Source of the DNA: an uncultured Verrucomicrobiales bacterium
GTDB taxonomy: Bacteria > Verrucomicrobiota > Verrucomicrobiia > Verrucomicrobiales > Akkermansiaceae
Assembly (NCBI GenBank): GCA_905478925.1
Contig: CAJQKQ010000005.1
Location: 25,992 to 89,991 of the forward strand
Direction of reading: 5' to 3'
DNA length: 64,000 bases
In this document: positions 32,633 through 41,492 of the stretch, piece after piece
How the letters are laid out: every line of letters starts with the position of its first letter
How positions within the stretch are numbered: position 1 is the stretch's first letter
Program-made: the position numbers and the translations under genes
The notes under the pieces: model-generated
Databases searched by the model: none
What the model saw: the letters and a program-made list of their open reading frames with translations, nothing else
What the model was told of the DNA's origin: nothing

Positions 32633-33463
32633 ATGATCGGCATCGGCACACGGGCAGAGCTCACCATCCTTCGCGAGAAACCCGTTGGGGTTTTCCTCGA
32701 TGCGGAAAACCTCGGTGAGATTCTGTTGCCCCGGCGGGAGATGCCGACGGAATGGGCGATCGGCGGTCAGGTGGACGTTTTCATTTACCTCGATTCCGAG
32801 GACAGGTTGGTCGCCACACTCAAGAAGCCCCGCGCTATTCCCGGGGAGTTCGCGAAGCTCACCTGTATCGCCGTCACGCCGGTCGGCGCGTTCCTCGACT
32901 GGGGTCTTCCGAAGGATCTCTTGGTTCCCTTTCGCGAGCAGAAGACCCGCATGGAAGTCGGGAAAGACTATCTCGTTAAAGTTCTCGTCGATGAGGAAAG
33001 CCAGCGCATCGTCGCCACCACCCGCATCGCCCGCCACATCGACGTTACGCCCGCTAACTTCGCCACTGGCGATGAGGTCGATCTCATCGTTTATGGAAAA
33101 ACCCCGATGGGCTACAAGGCGATCGTCGACAACACCCACACCGGCCTGATTTTCGCCAACGAGGTATTCCAAGAACTCGCCCTAGGCGAAAAGCTCAAGG
33201 GCTGGATTGCTGGCGTCCGCGCCGATGAGAAAATCGACCTTTGTCTCCATCCCCCCGGCCGCACCCGCGTCGATGACCTGGAGAAACAGATCATGGGTGA
33301 ACTTATCGCCCGCGGCGGTTTCTGGGCGCTCACCGACAAAAGCCCGGCTGAGGAGATATACAGCGAGCTAGGGGTCTCAAAGCGCACCTTTAAGCAAACC
33401 CTCGGGGCATTGCTGAGGAAGCGCCTCGTCACGAAGACGGAGACGGGGATGCGGCTGAATTAG
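32633..33463 (+). CDS. cvfB: S1-domain RNA-binding protein, CvfB family
   Basis: A 276-residue protein of the CvfB/YitL family: three to four S1-like OB domains (residues about 5-65, 70-130, 140-210) and a C-terminal winged helix (LGVSKRTFKQTLGALLRKRLV). CvfB in Staphylococcus affects virulence gene expression by binding RNA; the target here is unknown. MITE copy 3 inserted 15 bp past its stop, so transcription termination probably involves the element. Confidence 0.9.
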   Translation: MIGIGTRAELTILREKPVGVFLDAENLGEILLPRREMPTEWAIGGQVDVFIYLDSEDRLVATLKKPRAIPGEFAKLTCIAVTPVGAFLDWGLPKDLLVPFREQKTRMEVGKDYLVKVLVDEESQRIVATTRIARHIDVTPANFATGDEVDLIVYGKTPMGYKAIVDNTHTGLIFANEVFQELALGEKLKGWIAGVRADEKIDLCLHPPGRTRVDDLEKQIMGELIARGGFWALTDKSPAEEIYSELGVSKRTFKQTLGALLRKRLVTKTETGMRLN

Positions 33464-33469
33464 AGTATA

Positions 33470-33478
33470 AAGACCACC
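33470..33478. repeat. Target-site duplication of MITE copy 3 (left)
   Basis: AAGACCACC, repeated exactly at 33672-33680. Confidence 0.75.
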
Positions 33479-33671
33479 GGGTGTGATTTTTATCGGTGTT
33501 TCTCACACGGTAGGGCTGATCCGGGGGGGGCAGCGTCTTGCCGTGGGTTCACTCCCTTTCCGGAGATACGGCGCTTGCGTTTTTGATCCCGGCCGACCGA
33601 GCCGGATCAGCCCTACCATGATTGAATGGCTTGGGCTGCGTCAGGCGAATACGCCGATAACAATCACACCC
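33479..33671 (+). mobile_element. MITE-like element, copy 3 (193 bp, internally deleted)
   Basis: Same family and orientation as the 12095 element: termini GGGTGTGATTTTTATCGGTG and ATAACAATCACACCC. About 65-70 bp downstream of GATCCGG are replaced by a run of G, so the left inner repeat is truncated. The 9-bp direct repeat AAGACCACC brackets it. Confidence 0.87.
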
Positions 33672-33680
33672 AAGACCACC
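33672..33680. repeat. Target-site duplication of MITE copy 3 (right)
   Basis: AAGACCACC, an exact repeat of 33470-33478. Confidence 0.75.
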
Positions 33681-33729
33681 CAAGACCTTCTCATGGATGC
33701 CTGCGGCGCCCACAATAGGCGGAGTGGGC

Positions 33730-34284
33730 TTACTTCCGCTTGCGCGTCTTTCTCGCTTCGAAATCGACGGATTTGATGTCGAATTTTTCAGGCTCGTAGC
33801 CGGGATTTGCCCACTCGATCTCACCGGCGAGGGCCTGCATGAACTGGAAGGATCCGCCGAAATCCTCGGGAGGGCAGGCGCGTTCCCCGGCGATCATCTC
33901 CGGCTCGCCTTCGCCTTCTGCGCGTTTTTCGAAGACGACCTCGTGAATCCATTCGTCGGCGAAATCGTAGCGATAGAGCATGCGAAGCGGCAGGCGTTTG
34001 CGACCCATGTAGTCGGCGACGGTGAGTTTTAGCTCGTCCTGGAAATCGCCGAGTGTTTGATCCTGCAGGCCGACCGGGCCGATGACATCGACAAGGCGCT
34101 TGCCCTTGCCGTGGCGGAACTCGTGGGGGTGCTTGTTTTCCCAGCCCATGGCGGCCTGGATCGCGTCACTGAGCTGCAGGAAGGTGACGGAGGTGGAAAT
34201 GGAGAACTGCCTCCAGACCTTTGGTTGGATGCCATAGGTGAAGATTTTCACAATCACCCTTTCCGCTCCGCTTTTATTTGCCAT
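33730..34284 (-). CDS. Plasmid pRiA4b ORF-3 family protein
   Basis: A 184-residue protein matching the pRiA4b ORF-3-like family (IFTYGIQPKVWRQFSISTSVTF; LSDAIQAAMGWENKHPHEFR; YRYDFADEWIHEVVFE). The family is widespread, sometimes mobile-element-associated, and has no established activity. No signal peptide or membrane helix is present. It lies just past MITE copy 3 and 49 bp from the next minus-strand gene. Confidence 0.85.
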   Translation of the reverse strand: MANKSGAERVIVKIFTYGIQPKVWRQFSISTSVTFLQLSDAIQAAMGWENKHPHEFRHGKGKRLVDVIGPVGLQDQTLGDFQDELKLTVADYMGRKRLPLRMLYRYDFADEWIHEVVFEKRAEGEGEPEMIAGERACPPEDFGGSFQFMQALAGEIEWANPGYEPEKFDIKSVDFEARKTRKRK

Positions 34285-34333
34285 GGAGGAAAGGTATGGA
34301 ATCCCCCGTGTAGATTCAAACCGAATCGTGGGA

Positions 34334-35224
34334 TCAATTGCGGGGAGCGATCATGTCCAGGTTTTTGGAGGATGTTTTGATCCCGGCCTGGTAGATTTCA
34401 AGTTGAGCAGGAGTGAGAACGCCCTCGAATTGCGTCATCTGGCGTGCCATTTCAGCCCTTTGGATTGCGGCAATTTCCTGAATGCCCATGGAGCCTCCGC
34501 TGTTGCTGGTAGCCAGTTTCCTGAGGAGGGTGAAGCCATTGGCGGAAATTTTCCGATCGCCGATGGGAAGCACAGAGCCATCGAGAAGCAGCCGGGTGCT
34601 GTCCGGGATGGCTGCGGCTTCCTCTAGCGCCCGGTCGAGGAGAATTTCGGTTGCTTGATTCAACTGGGAGGGATCGAGATCGAGTTTGCCGAGTTCCTGC
34701 ACATATTGCTGCATGGCCTTGGAATTGAGCTGGTTCTGGAGGGTGCGCTTCTGGAGTTCCCTGAAAGCCTTTGCCTGATCCGCGTTGAGCGTGGCGAGGA
34801 TGGTCGCCTGGAGCTTTTCTCCTGCCTCTGCGTAGGCGGCGTCGAGTGCCTGCCCCTCTGCAGGAACCGGTTCGGACTCGGCGATGGCAGCTTCAAGGAC
34901 TTTCGCCTGTGCCCCATCCAGGCCGAGGACTTCGGTGAGCCTGTTCCATTTTGCCTGTTGGGCATTTACAACGGCCTCGGAGGGCTTGGTGCTTTCCCTA
35001 GGAATCGGCCTGTTCGGGGAAATGGCGCGATCAATATCGCTTGGGTTGAGTCGCTCCGGGGGGATATCCAGAAGGTTTTCGCTCCTCGGGGCGGGTCTCT
35101 TGGGCTTGTCTACGACGAGTTCGGTTTCAATGGTTTCGAGGTGCACCGTCGCGGACCGGATCATCCAGCCAAAGGTGAATCCGATGGCGATCGATACGGC
35201 GGAGCTGATGAGGATGGTTTTCAA
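34334..35224 (-). CDS. Signal-anchored helical protein of unknown function
   Basis: A 296-residue protein with an N-terminal hydrophobic segment (about residues 5-22) and an Ala/Gln/Leu-rich helical remainder. The repeated L-x-x-x-Q-A-K pattern (LDGAQAKVLEAAI; LNADQAKAFRELQ; LTPAQLEIYQAGI) loosely recalls periplasmic LTxxQ/Spy-like chaperones, but the similarity is weak. It starts at TTG (35224-35222) 18 bp after rpe, so translation with rpe is likely. Function unknown. Confidence 0.65.
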   Translation of the reverse strand: MKTILISSAVSIAIGFTFGWMIRSATVHLETIETELVVDKPKRPAPRSENLLDIPPERLNPSDIDRAISPNRPIPRESTKPSEAVVNAQQAKWNRLTEVLGLDGAQAKVLEAAIAESEPVPAEGQALDAAYAEAGEKLQATILATLNADQAKAFRELQKRTLQNQLNSKAMQQYVQELGKLDLDPSQLNQATEILLDRALEEAAAIPDSTRLLLDGSVLPIGDRKISANGFTLLRKLATSNSGGSMGIQEIAAIQRAEMARQMTQFEGVLTPAQLEIYQAGIKTSSKNLDMIAPRN

Positions 35225-35242
35225 ATGATGGATTGTTGTGGT

Positions 35243-35911
35243 TCAGGCCTCACGGATCTCGGTGATGGCGGCGGCCATGTCCTTCGCTCCGAAGGTGGTG
35301 GAGCCGGCGACCATGACATTCGCCCCGGCGGCGGCGGAAATGGCGGCGGTCTCGGCACTGATCCCGCCGTCGACCTGGATATGGAAAGCGTAGCCTTTTT
35401 CTTTCCGGAAAGCGGCTGCGGCACGAACTTTGTCCATCATGTCTTCCATGAATGGCTGCCCGCCGAAACCGGGGACGACGGTCATGCAGAGCAGTAGGTC
35501 GATTTTGCCGAGGAAAGGAATCACGTCTTCGAGCGGTGTGGCGGGATTGAGCGCAAGCCCTGCCAGGCAGCCTGCCTCGCGGATGCGATCCAGAGTGTCC
35601 GCGACATCGTGCTCCGCCTCCACGTGAACCGTGATGCAGTCCGAGCCCGCCGCAATGAAGCGCGGCAGATAGTGATCGGGGCGAGAAATCATCAGGTGCA
35701 CATCTAGGAAAATGTCGTTCGACTCGTGAATTGTCTGCACTATCGCCGGCCCGAAGGAGATGTTATCCACGAAATGGCCGTCCATCACATCGAGATGCAA
35801 CCAGTCCGCCCCGGCGTTAATGGCGCGGGTCGTTTCCTCTCCGACCTTTGAGAAATCGGCGGCGAGCAGGGAAGGGGCGATGACCCGATCATGGAATGTT
35901 TTTGCAATCAC
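35243..35911 (-). CDS. rpe: Ribulose-phosphate 3-epimerase
   Basis: A 222-residue TIM-barrel enzyme interconverting ribulose-5-phosphate and xylulose-5-phosphate in the pentose phosphate pathway. Signatures are IAPSLLAADF, WLHLDVMDGHFVDNISFGP, DVHLMI, CMTVVPGFGGQPF and QVDGGIS, with the metal-binding His and Asp residues. A GTG start at 35911 gives the usual 220-residue length; the open frame continues upstream but would overlap the divergent tadA region. Confidence 0.95.
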   Translation of the reverse strand: MIAKTFHDRVIAPSLLAADFSKVGEETTRAINAGADWLHLDVMDGHFVDNISFGPAIVQTIHESNDIFLDVHLMISRPDHYLPRFIAAGSDCITVHVEAEHDVADTLDRIREAGCLAGLALNPATPLEDVIPFLGKIDLLLCMTVVPGFGGQPFMEDMMDKVRAAAAFRKEKGYAFHIQVDGGISAETAAISAAAGANVMVAGSTTFGAKDMAAAITEIREA

Positions 35912-36007
35912 GTGGACAAACGAAGCATGGCAGCGGCGGATGGGAAGGAAAATTCGGGATCGGTGAGGTTGCCGACTGGTCGGATGGCGGTTAAAACCGG
36001 TCGCCCT

Positions 36008-36508
36008 ATGAACGAAGAACTGATTATCGACCTGCAGAGTGACGCCCATTTCATGCAGCAGGCGATGCGAGAAGCCAATAAAGCGTATGCGGTCGGCGAG
36101 GTGCCGGTTGGCGCGGTGGTGGTGCATGAGGGGCAAGTCATCGGGAGGGCGTGGAACCAGGTTGAGACACTCAAGGACGCCACGGCGCATGCGGAAATGC
36201 TCGCCCTGACGGCGGCACAGCAGGCGCTCGGTGACTGGCGGCTGGAGAAATGCACACTCTATGTCACCAAGGAGCCATGCCCGATGTGTGCGGGAGCCAT
36301 CGTCCACTGCCGCCCGGATCGGGTGGTCTTCGGCTGCGGTGACCCGAAGGCGGGGGCGGCGGGCGGCTGGATCAATCTTTTGGAATCCAATCCGCCTTTG
36401 AACCACCGCTGCGAGGTCACTGCGGGGGTGATGGGCGAGGAGTCGCTGGCCTTGCTCCAATCTTTTTTCCGCGAGGCTCGTCAGAGGAAGAAGATGGGCG
36501 AATCGTGA
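36008..36508 (+). CDS. tadA: tRNA-adenosine deaminase-like nucleoside deaminase
   Basis: A 166-residue zinc deaminase that likely converts wobble A34 of tRNA-Arg to inosine. Zinc ligands and the catalytic Glu are His61 and Glu63 (HAEM) with Cys91 and Cys94 (PCPMCAGA). The PVGAVVVH strand and the length fit TadA better than guanine deaminases. The start ATG at 36008 (MNEEL) is chosen over a longer in-frame start that would overlap the rpe start. It is divergent from rpe by 96 bp. Confidence 0.9.
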   Translation: MNEELIIDLQSDAHFMQQAMREANKAYAVGEVPVGAVVVHEGQVIGRAWNQVETLKDATAHAEMLALTAAQQALGDWRLEKCTLYVTKEPCPMCAGAIVHCRPDRVVFGCGDPKAGAAGGWINLLESNPPLNHRCEVTAGVMGEESLALLQSFFREARQRKKMGES

Positions 36509-36555
36509 AAAATACGTAGCGGAACGAACGTTAGAGGACAACTTAGACACAGCCT

Positions 36556-38406
36556 ATGAGATATTTTGCCCTAATCAGCCTGTTTGCCGCCACACAGGTC
36601 CACTCGGCCTCCTTTCTTGTCGAAGCCGAACAATTCTCCGATCCCGGTGGTTGGAAGACCGACACGCAGTTTATTGAGTCGATGGGTTCGCCCTACCTGA
36701 ACGCACATGGGTTGGGAAAACCGGTGGCGGATGCGACGACGGAGATCGATGTCCCCGAGGACGGAGAATACCGGGTATGGGTGCGTACGATCGACTGGAC
36801 GAAGCGCCTCGGTCGCCCGGAAAGCGCGGGGCGTTTCAAGGTTTCGTTGAACGGCGCGCCATTGTCCGCCGAGCTTGGCAGTGGAGATGCGGAATGGACT
36901 TGGCAGCTTGCAGGCAAGGCTTCGCTCAAGACGGGCAAGGCGAAACTGGCGCTGAAAGATCTCACCGGATTCAACGGCCGTGCGGACGCCGTCCTTTTCA
37001 GCAGTGATGCGGATTTCACCCCACCTGGCGACGCGACCTTCGAGGAGCGCACGGCTTGGAAGATTCCCGGAGTGCCGAACGCCATTGAAGATGCCGGAAG
37101 CTACGACCTCGTGGTTGTGGGCGGCGGATATGGCGGGCTCGGTTCCGCAATTTCCGCAGCGCGTATGGGAGCGAAAGTGGCGCTGATCCAGAACCGCGAC
37201 GTGCTTGGTGGAAACGGCTCCTCCGAGATCCGGGTCTGGGCGAAGGGCAGCTACGCGCCGAGTGAGTATCCGCTCGACGAGATCATCCGTGAAATCGAGG
37301 ACAAGGCGAAGGCCTCCCCGTCTCATGCCGAGGAGTTTGTCGATGACAAGAAGGAGAAGGTTGTCCGTGCCGAGGACAACATCACACTTTTCCTCGGGCA
37401 CCATGCCTACGGGCTGGATATGAAGGACGGGAAGATCGCATCGGTGAAGGCGGTCGATATCGCCGGAGGAAAAATCAAGAGCATCCGTGGAAAGTATTTC
37501 GCTGACTGCACCGGACATGGATTCGTCGCGCTCTGGTCAGGAGCTGATACGAAATCGGTGAAAAAAGGCCGGATGGGGATGAGCAACATGTGGATCTGGC
37601 AAAACCAATCCGAGGAAGTCGAGTTCCCCGAGCAAGGCTGGATGCACAAATTTACGGCAGCTAGTTTCCCGTATCCGAGAGAGCGCCACGGTATCCGTCA
37701 TGCCGAGTGGTTCTGGGAAAGTGGTTATGATAGCCACCCGATCAAGGAACTCGAACACACCCGCGACCTGAACTTGCTGGCTTCCTTCAGCGCTTGGAAT
37801 GCGATCAAGAACCACGGTGCCTATGCGGAGCGTGATCCCGACGGCCACAAGAAGGGGGAGATGACTTGGTTGGCGTATATCGGAGGGACGCGCGAGACGC
37901 TTCAGATTCTCGGGGACGTAATCCTTACGGGCGATGAGATCAGCAATAAGAAGAAGTTCGATGACGGGACGTTCATGACCACCTGGTCGATCGACTTGCA
38001 CTACCCGGTTGAGAAATACCGAGACAGCATTTCCGGAAAGCCGTTCATTTCCCGCGCCGTCCATGGCAAGGGGATTGACAGGAAAGCCGGCTACGCGGTG
38101 CCATACCGGACGCTCTACTCGCGGAACATCCCCAATCTTCTCATGGCTGGCCGTAACATCAGCGTCAATCGCGATGCGTTGGGGACGATACGGGTGATGA
38201 AGACCATCGGCATGATGGGCGTTACGGTCGGACGGGCGGCTGCTTTGGCAACCGTGAAGGATTGCACTCCGCGTGAGATCTACGAGGATCATCTGGAAGA
38301 AGCGAAAACGCTCTGGAGGATGCCCGGCGACACGCGTTTCGAGAACCTCGATGAGCTGGAGAAATCCCTTGATGGAAAAGCTGCGCAAGCAAAGACCAAA
38401 CCATAG
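36556..38406 (+). CDS. Secreted FAD-dependent oxidoreductase with N-terminal beta domain
   Basis: A 616-residue protein with a signal peptide (about 1-18), an N-terminal beta-rich domain resembling carbohydrate-binding jelly rolls (20-155) and a FAD_oxidored-type flavoprotein domain starting YDLVVVGGGYGGLG (183-196), with LGGNGSSEIRVWAKG. Such secreted flavoproteins are numerous in Planctomycetes and Verrucomicrobia. Their substrates are mostly unknown, possibly sugar-derived. The downstream NosR-like gene overlaps its end by about 35 bp and apbE follows, so it probably exchanges electrons with a membrane flavin system (inference). Confidence 0.85.
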   Translation: MRYFALISLFAATQVHSASFLVEAEQFSDPGGWKTDTQFIESMGSPYLNAHGLGKPVADATTEIDVPEDGEYRVWVRTIDWTKRLGRPESAGRFKVSLNGAPLSAELGSGDAEWTWQLAGKASLKTGKAKLALKDLTGFNGRADAVLFSSDADFTPPGDATFEERTAWKIPGVPNAIEDAGSYDLVVVGGGYGGLGSAISAARMGAKVALIQNRDVLGGNGSSEIRVWAKGSYAPSEYPLDEIIREIEDKAKASPSHAEEFVDDKKEKVVRAEDNITLFLGHHAYGLDMKDGKIASVKAVDIAGGKIKSIRGKYFADCTGHGFVALWSGADTKSVKKGRMGMSNMWIWQNQSEEVEFPEQGWMHKFTAASFPYPRERHGIRHAEWFWESGYDSHPIKELEHTRDLNLLASFSAWNAIKNHGAYAERDPDGHKKGEMTWLAYIGGTRETLQILGDVILTGDEISNKKKFDDGTFMTTWSIDLHYPVEKYRDSISGKPFISRAVHGKGIDRKAGYAVPYRTLYSRNIPNLLMAGRNISVNRDALGTIRVMKTIGMMGVTVGRAAALATVKDCTPREIYEDHLEEAKTLWRMPGDTRFENLDELEKSLDGKAAQAKTKP

Positions 38407-40045
38407 CGGAAGTCATCGCCAGAAGCGATGGGCGATGGGCTGCTACAGGCTGGGTGTGATCCTTGCTGCCCTGGCCTGTCTGTGGGCGCTGCCCCGGGAT
38501 CAGCGGAGCATCGATCCGGCAAGAGTTCTCGCGGAGGCAAAGTCGGTTCTCTCATCCGTCGTCTCCGTCGGTGATGCCTCGGAAGGTTTTTATCCGCTGT
38601 TGGATTCCGAGGGGAATCCTGCCGGTTGGGCAACGTCCACCTTTCCGCAGGCGGAGAATGTCCAGGGCTATTCCGGTCCCTCCGAGTTGCTTGTGGTTTT
38701 CGACACAAGCCGGAGGGTGAGGGGTGTTCGCTTCCTTACCAGCGAGGATACGGATGGCCATGTCCGCAAGATCCGTGATGCTGCGGATTTCTGGGAGCAG
38801 TGGACAGGGAAGCCGGAGTCTTCGCTGGGCGATGATCCGGATCCGATGATTGTTTCCGGGGCGACGCTCACCAGCGAGGCCATGGCTCGTGGCCTCGCCG
38901 CGAGGTTCGGAGCCATGGGAATGGATCAGTGGTTTCCCGAACCGCTCAAACCCGCCGATGTCGCGAAATGGTTTCCTTCCGCAGATCGAATCGGTGACGG
39001 CGGGGAGGCGGGGAGTTATATGGTTTTCGATGGGGATGAGTCACTCGGGACGGTTCTCCGGAGCAGTCACATGGGCGTTTCTGCAAGGGGGTTCAATGGG
39101 ATCTCCGATGTGATCGTTGTGCTTTCGACAGGTGGGGAAAAGGTTCTGGGGATAGCACTTCTCGGCAGCCGCGACAACGAACCCTACGTCGGCGATGTGG
39201 GGGACGAGGTGAAGTATGCGGACGGATTCGCTGGGAAGAGTGTTGATGAGGTGATCGCCGAGGACAGCGAGGCGTCTCCGTCGCTTTTCACCAGCGGAGC
39301 GAGTCTTACGAACTACGCAGTCGTGGAAAGCGTGCAGGAGATGCTCCGGCGGCACCGCGCGGAGAGGCTGCCGGAGGCTTTCCCATGGAAAAGCTCACTC
39401 GCCATTGTGTGGATTTCGCTTGGAGTTTTCTGCGGCGTTAGCAAGTGGGGCGGGAGGCTGAAGGCCAGGATCGCATACGCCGTCGTCTCAGTCGCTGCAG
39501 GCATCGGTCTGGGCTGGATGGTCAGCCAGGATCAGTTGCTGGGCTGGGGGGCGAACGGGTTCGATGTCGGACTGGTGTTGCCGTTGCTGGTGCTGACAGC
39601 AGTGGCGCTTGTAGTCCCGGCATTCACCGGAAAAAACGTCTATTGCAACCGGATCTGCCCGCACGGAGCTGCCCAGACCCTCGCCGGACAGCTCGTCAAA
39701 AAACGTTTCGCGCTTCCTCCGAAGATCCATTCGATCATGGTTCGCGTGCCATGGCTGACGCTGATCGTCATCTGGGTTCTTGCGTTTTTGGCGAGCGGAA
39801 TACCCTTGGCCTACTTCGAGCCGTTCGAAAGCTGGAGCAGTGGCTTCGTCGCTTTCGTGCCGGCTGCAATTTTCACCATCGGGCTGGGGGCTGCGTTTTT
39901 CCTGCCTCAGGCGTATTGCCATTACGGCTGCCCGACCGGAGCGCTGCTGAGGTTCCTGACCCATGCGCCGGGGAGGTGGACGGCCAGGGATTCGGTGGCG
40001 GGGGTGCTGGTTGTCGCCGCGGTGGTTTATTCTTCGCTCAAATGA
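38372..40045 (+). CDS. NosR-like membrane protein with two flavinylation (FMN) domains
   Basis: A 557-residue inner-membrane redox protein. Two extracytoplasmic FMN-binding domains each end in the ApbE target motif: SGATLT with Thr167 and SGASLT with Thr313. A C-terminal polytopic part (about 341-555) carries two short ferredoxin-like pairs, CNRICP (425-430) and CHYGCP (516-521), as in the NosR/NapH type. It should move electrons between membrane or cytosolic donors and periplasmic flavins. ATG at 38372 overlaps the upstream gene by 35 bp; a shorter ATG at 38435 is possible. Its stop overlaps the apbE start. Confidence 0.85.
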   Translation: MEKLRKQRPNHSGSHRQKRWAMGCYRLGVILAALACLWALPRDQRSIDPARVLAEAKSVLSSVVSVGDASEGFYPLLDSEGNPAGWATSTFPQAENVQGYSGPSELLVVFDTSRRVRGVRFLTSEDTDGHVRKIRDAADFWEQWTGKPESSLGDDPDPMIVSGATLTSEAMARGLAARFGAMGMDQWFPEPLKPADVAKWFPSADRIGDGGEAGSYMVFDGDESLGTVLRSSHMGVSARGFNGISDVIVVLSTGGEKVLGIALLGSRDNEPYVGDVGDEVKYADGFAGKSVDEVIAEDSEASPSLFTSGASLTNYAVVESVQEMLRRHRAERLPEAFPWKSSLAIVWISLGVFCGVSKWGGRLKARIAYAVVSVAAGIGLGWMVSQDQLLGWGANGFDVGLVLPLLVLTAVALVVPAFTGKNVYCNRICPHGAAQTLAGQLVKKRFALPPKIHSIMVRVPWLTLIVIWVLAFLASGIPLAYFEPFESWSSGFVAFVPAAIFTIGLGAAFFLPQAYCHYGCPTGALLRFLTHAPGRWTARDSVAGVLVVAAVVYSSLK

Positions 40046-40854
40046 AGCGCTCGCTCTCTATCCTGGCTCTGCTGGTTCTCATCGGTGCGATCGTGGATCG
40101 GTCGCTCCCCGATCAGAGTGGTGACCTGCGGGGGAGCGCGATGGGAACCGGCTGGCATCTCAGATGGAGGGGGGACGCGCCCGACCGCGAGATCCTGCGC
40201 GGCGAGGTTGCGGAGACTTTGGAGAAATGGGAGCAGGTGTTCAGCCAGTGGCGGGACGATTCAGATCTTTCGCGTTTTAACCGGGGCGGGAAGTCGACGG
40301 ATGAATTGCAACGGGTGATCGAGCTTGCCCAGGAAATCAAAAGCCAGAGCTCCGGAGCGTTTGATCCGGGGCTTCTACAGGAAACGGGCGAGGCGGGATT
40401 CGGGCCGGAAGGTGTCGGAGTCGATCTTTCGGGCATTGGCAAGGGCTATGCGGTGGATCGGGTTGCAGAGGCACTCACGGAGGCAGGGTTGGAAGATTTC
40501 CTATTCGAACTCGGCGGGGAAATTATCGCAGTCGGAGGGGAATGGGAGGTGGGGATCGAACGCCCGGATCCGTCAGGACGTTCCATCGCCCGCACGGTGA
40601 AACTGAAAAATCAAGCCCTCGCGACGAGCGGGAATTACCGCCAGTTCAGGCCGTCCGCCGGCGGGTTCGCCAGCCACATCATTGATCCCCGGACGGGAAA
40701 GCCCGTCGTCCGCCCGCCGTGTTCCGTCAGTGTCATCGCGGGGGACTGCGCCACAGCCGACGCCTGGGCAACCGCGCTCTTTGTGCTGGGAAAGGAAATC
40801 TCAGATCCTCCCGGCCTCAAAGTGCAGTGGAATGACTTCCTAACAGCGAAATAG
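40042..40854 (+). CDS. apbE: FAD:protein FMN transferase
   Basis: A 270-residue ApbE with an N-terminal signal or membrane anchor (about 1-18) that covalently attaches FMN to Thr of SGA(S/T)xT motifs. Typical blocks are GSAMGTGWH, VGVDLSGIGKGYAVDRVAEAL, LATSGNYRQF and ADAWATALFVLG, the last with the Mg-coordinating Asp. Its ATG overlaps the stop of the NosR-like gene (ATGA), the classic substrate-transferase coupling. Its likely target is that protein. Confidence 0.93.
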   Translation: MKRSLSILALLVLIGAIVDRSLPDQSGDLRGSAMGTGWHLRWRGDAPDREILRGEVAETLEKWEQVFSQWRDDSDLSRFNRGGKSTDELQRVIELAQEIKSQSSGAFDPGLLQETGEAGFGPEGVGVDLSGIGKGYAVDRVAEALTEAGLEDFLFELGGEIIAVGGEWEVGIERPDPSGRSIARTVKLKNQALATSGNYRQFRPSAGGFASHIIDPRTGKPVVRPPCSVSVIAGDCATADAWATALFVLGKEISDPPGLKVQWNDFLTAK

Positions 40855-41492
40855 CCGATCATAAAAAATCACGCTCATTTTCTTTTCGCCACGATCAACC
40901 CAAGCCTCGATTGGTTCAACCGTCTTCGGAGTCTCTCCAACCCCGACACAGAAGGCACCGATCAACTTGTGCTCCGAAGCCTTGGCGAAGGAGTAAGCCC
41001 AACATGGCAGGCACCTGAAATCCAATTGGACGACACGGCCCCACCGCAATGGCGGTTTTAAGGAATGCGGAGCGATACCGCAGATCCCGAACGAAGCGAG
41101 GGATAACCGCAGCCTTGTTCTCGAATACACCTGACGCCGTCCGGCCAACTCCAAAAACAACCGTTGCCAAAAAGAATCTTGGCAAAGCGGAAGGGAAAGC
41201 TATTTTCGCGGAAATGAATTTTTCTGTGAAACCTCCAGATTCCGCCAAATCCCGGCGTTCTGCGGAGCATTCTCCCTTTCAGCGATTCGCTTGAGTCGAT
41301 GCCGCTCCATTCAGCTTTACCTAATCCTCCTTTTTCCCCGCCCTCCAGTCTTCGCCAAGGCTTCTACCGGCAAGCCGATCCGGGCAATGCCTGTTTCAGG
41401 AGCCTCCCGTAAAAAGAAAATTCCTAGCAGTTGAATATGCAAAACTGTATGGTTTTTCAAGTTAAGTCGGGAATTCAAGAGGAAATATTCAA
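40855..41492. other. Gene-poor spacer before the AT-rich island
   Basis: 640 bp with no convincing gene. Several short frames on both strands show no known domain. Base composition shifts from GC-rich to AT-rich near 41390, marking the left edge of the probable acquired island. AGAGGAAATATTCAA just upstream of 41493 is a good ribosome binding site for the first island gene. Confidence 0.5.

Noticed and set aside
35912..36550. Extended N-terminus for ribulose-phosphate epimerase
   Set aside because: The upstream extension lies antisense to tadA and has no epimerase homology; the GTG at 35911 gives the normal length.
39445..40041. Extended N-terminus for ApbE
   Set aside because: The extra residues are an out-of-frame reading of the NosR-like gene; the ATGA overlap start at 40042 is the natural one.
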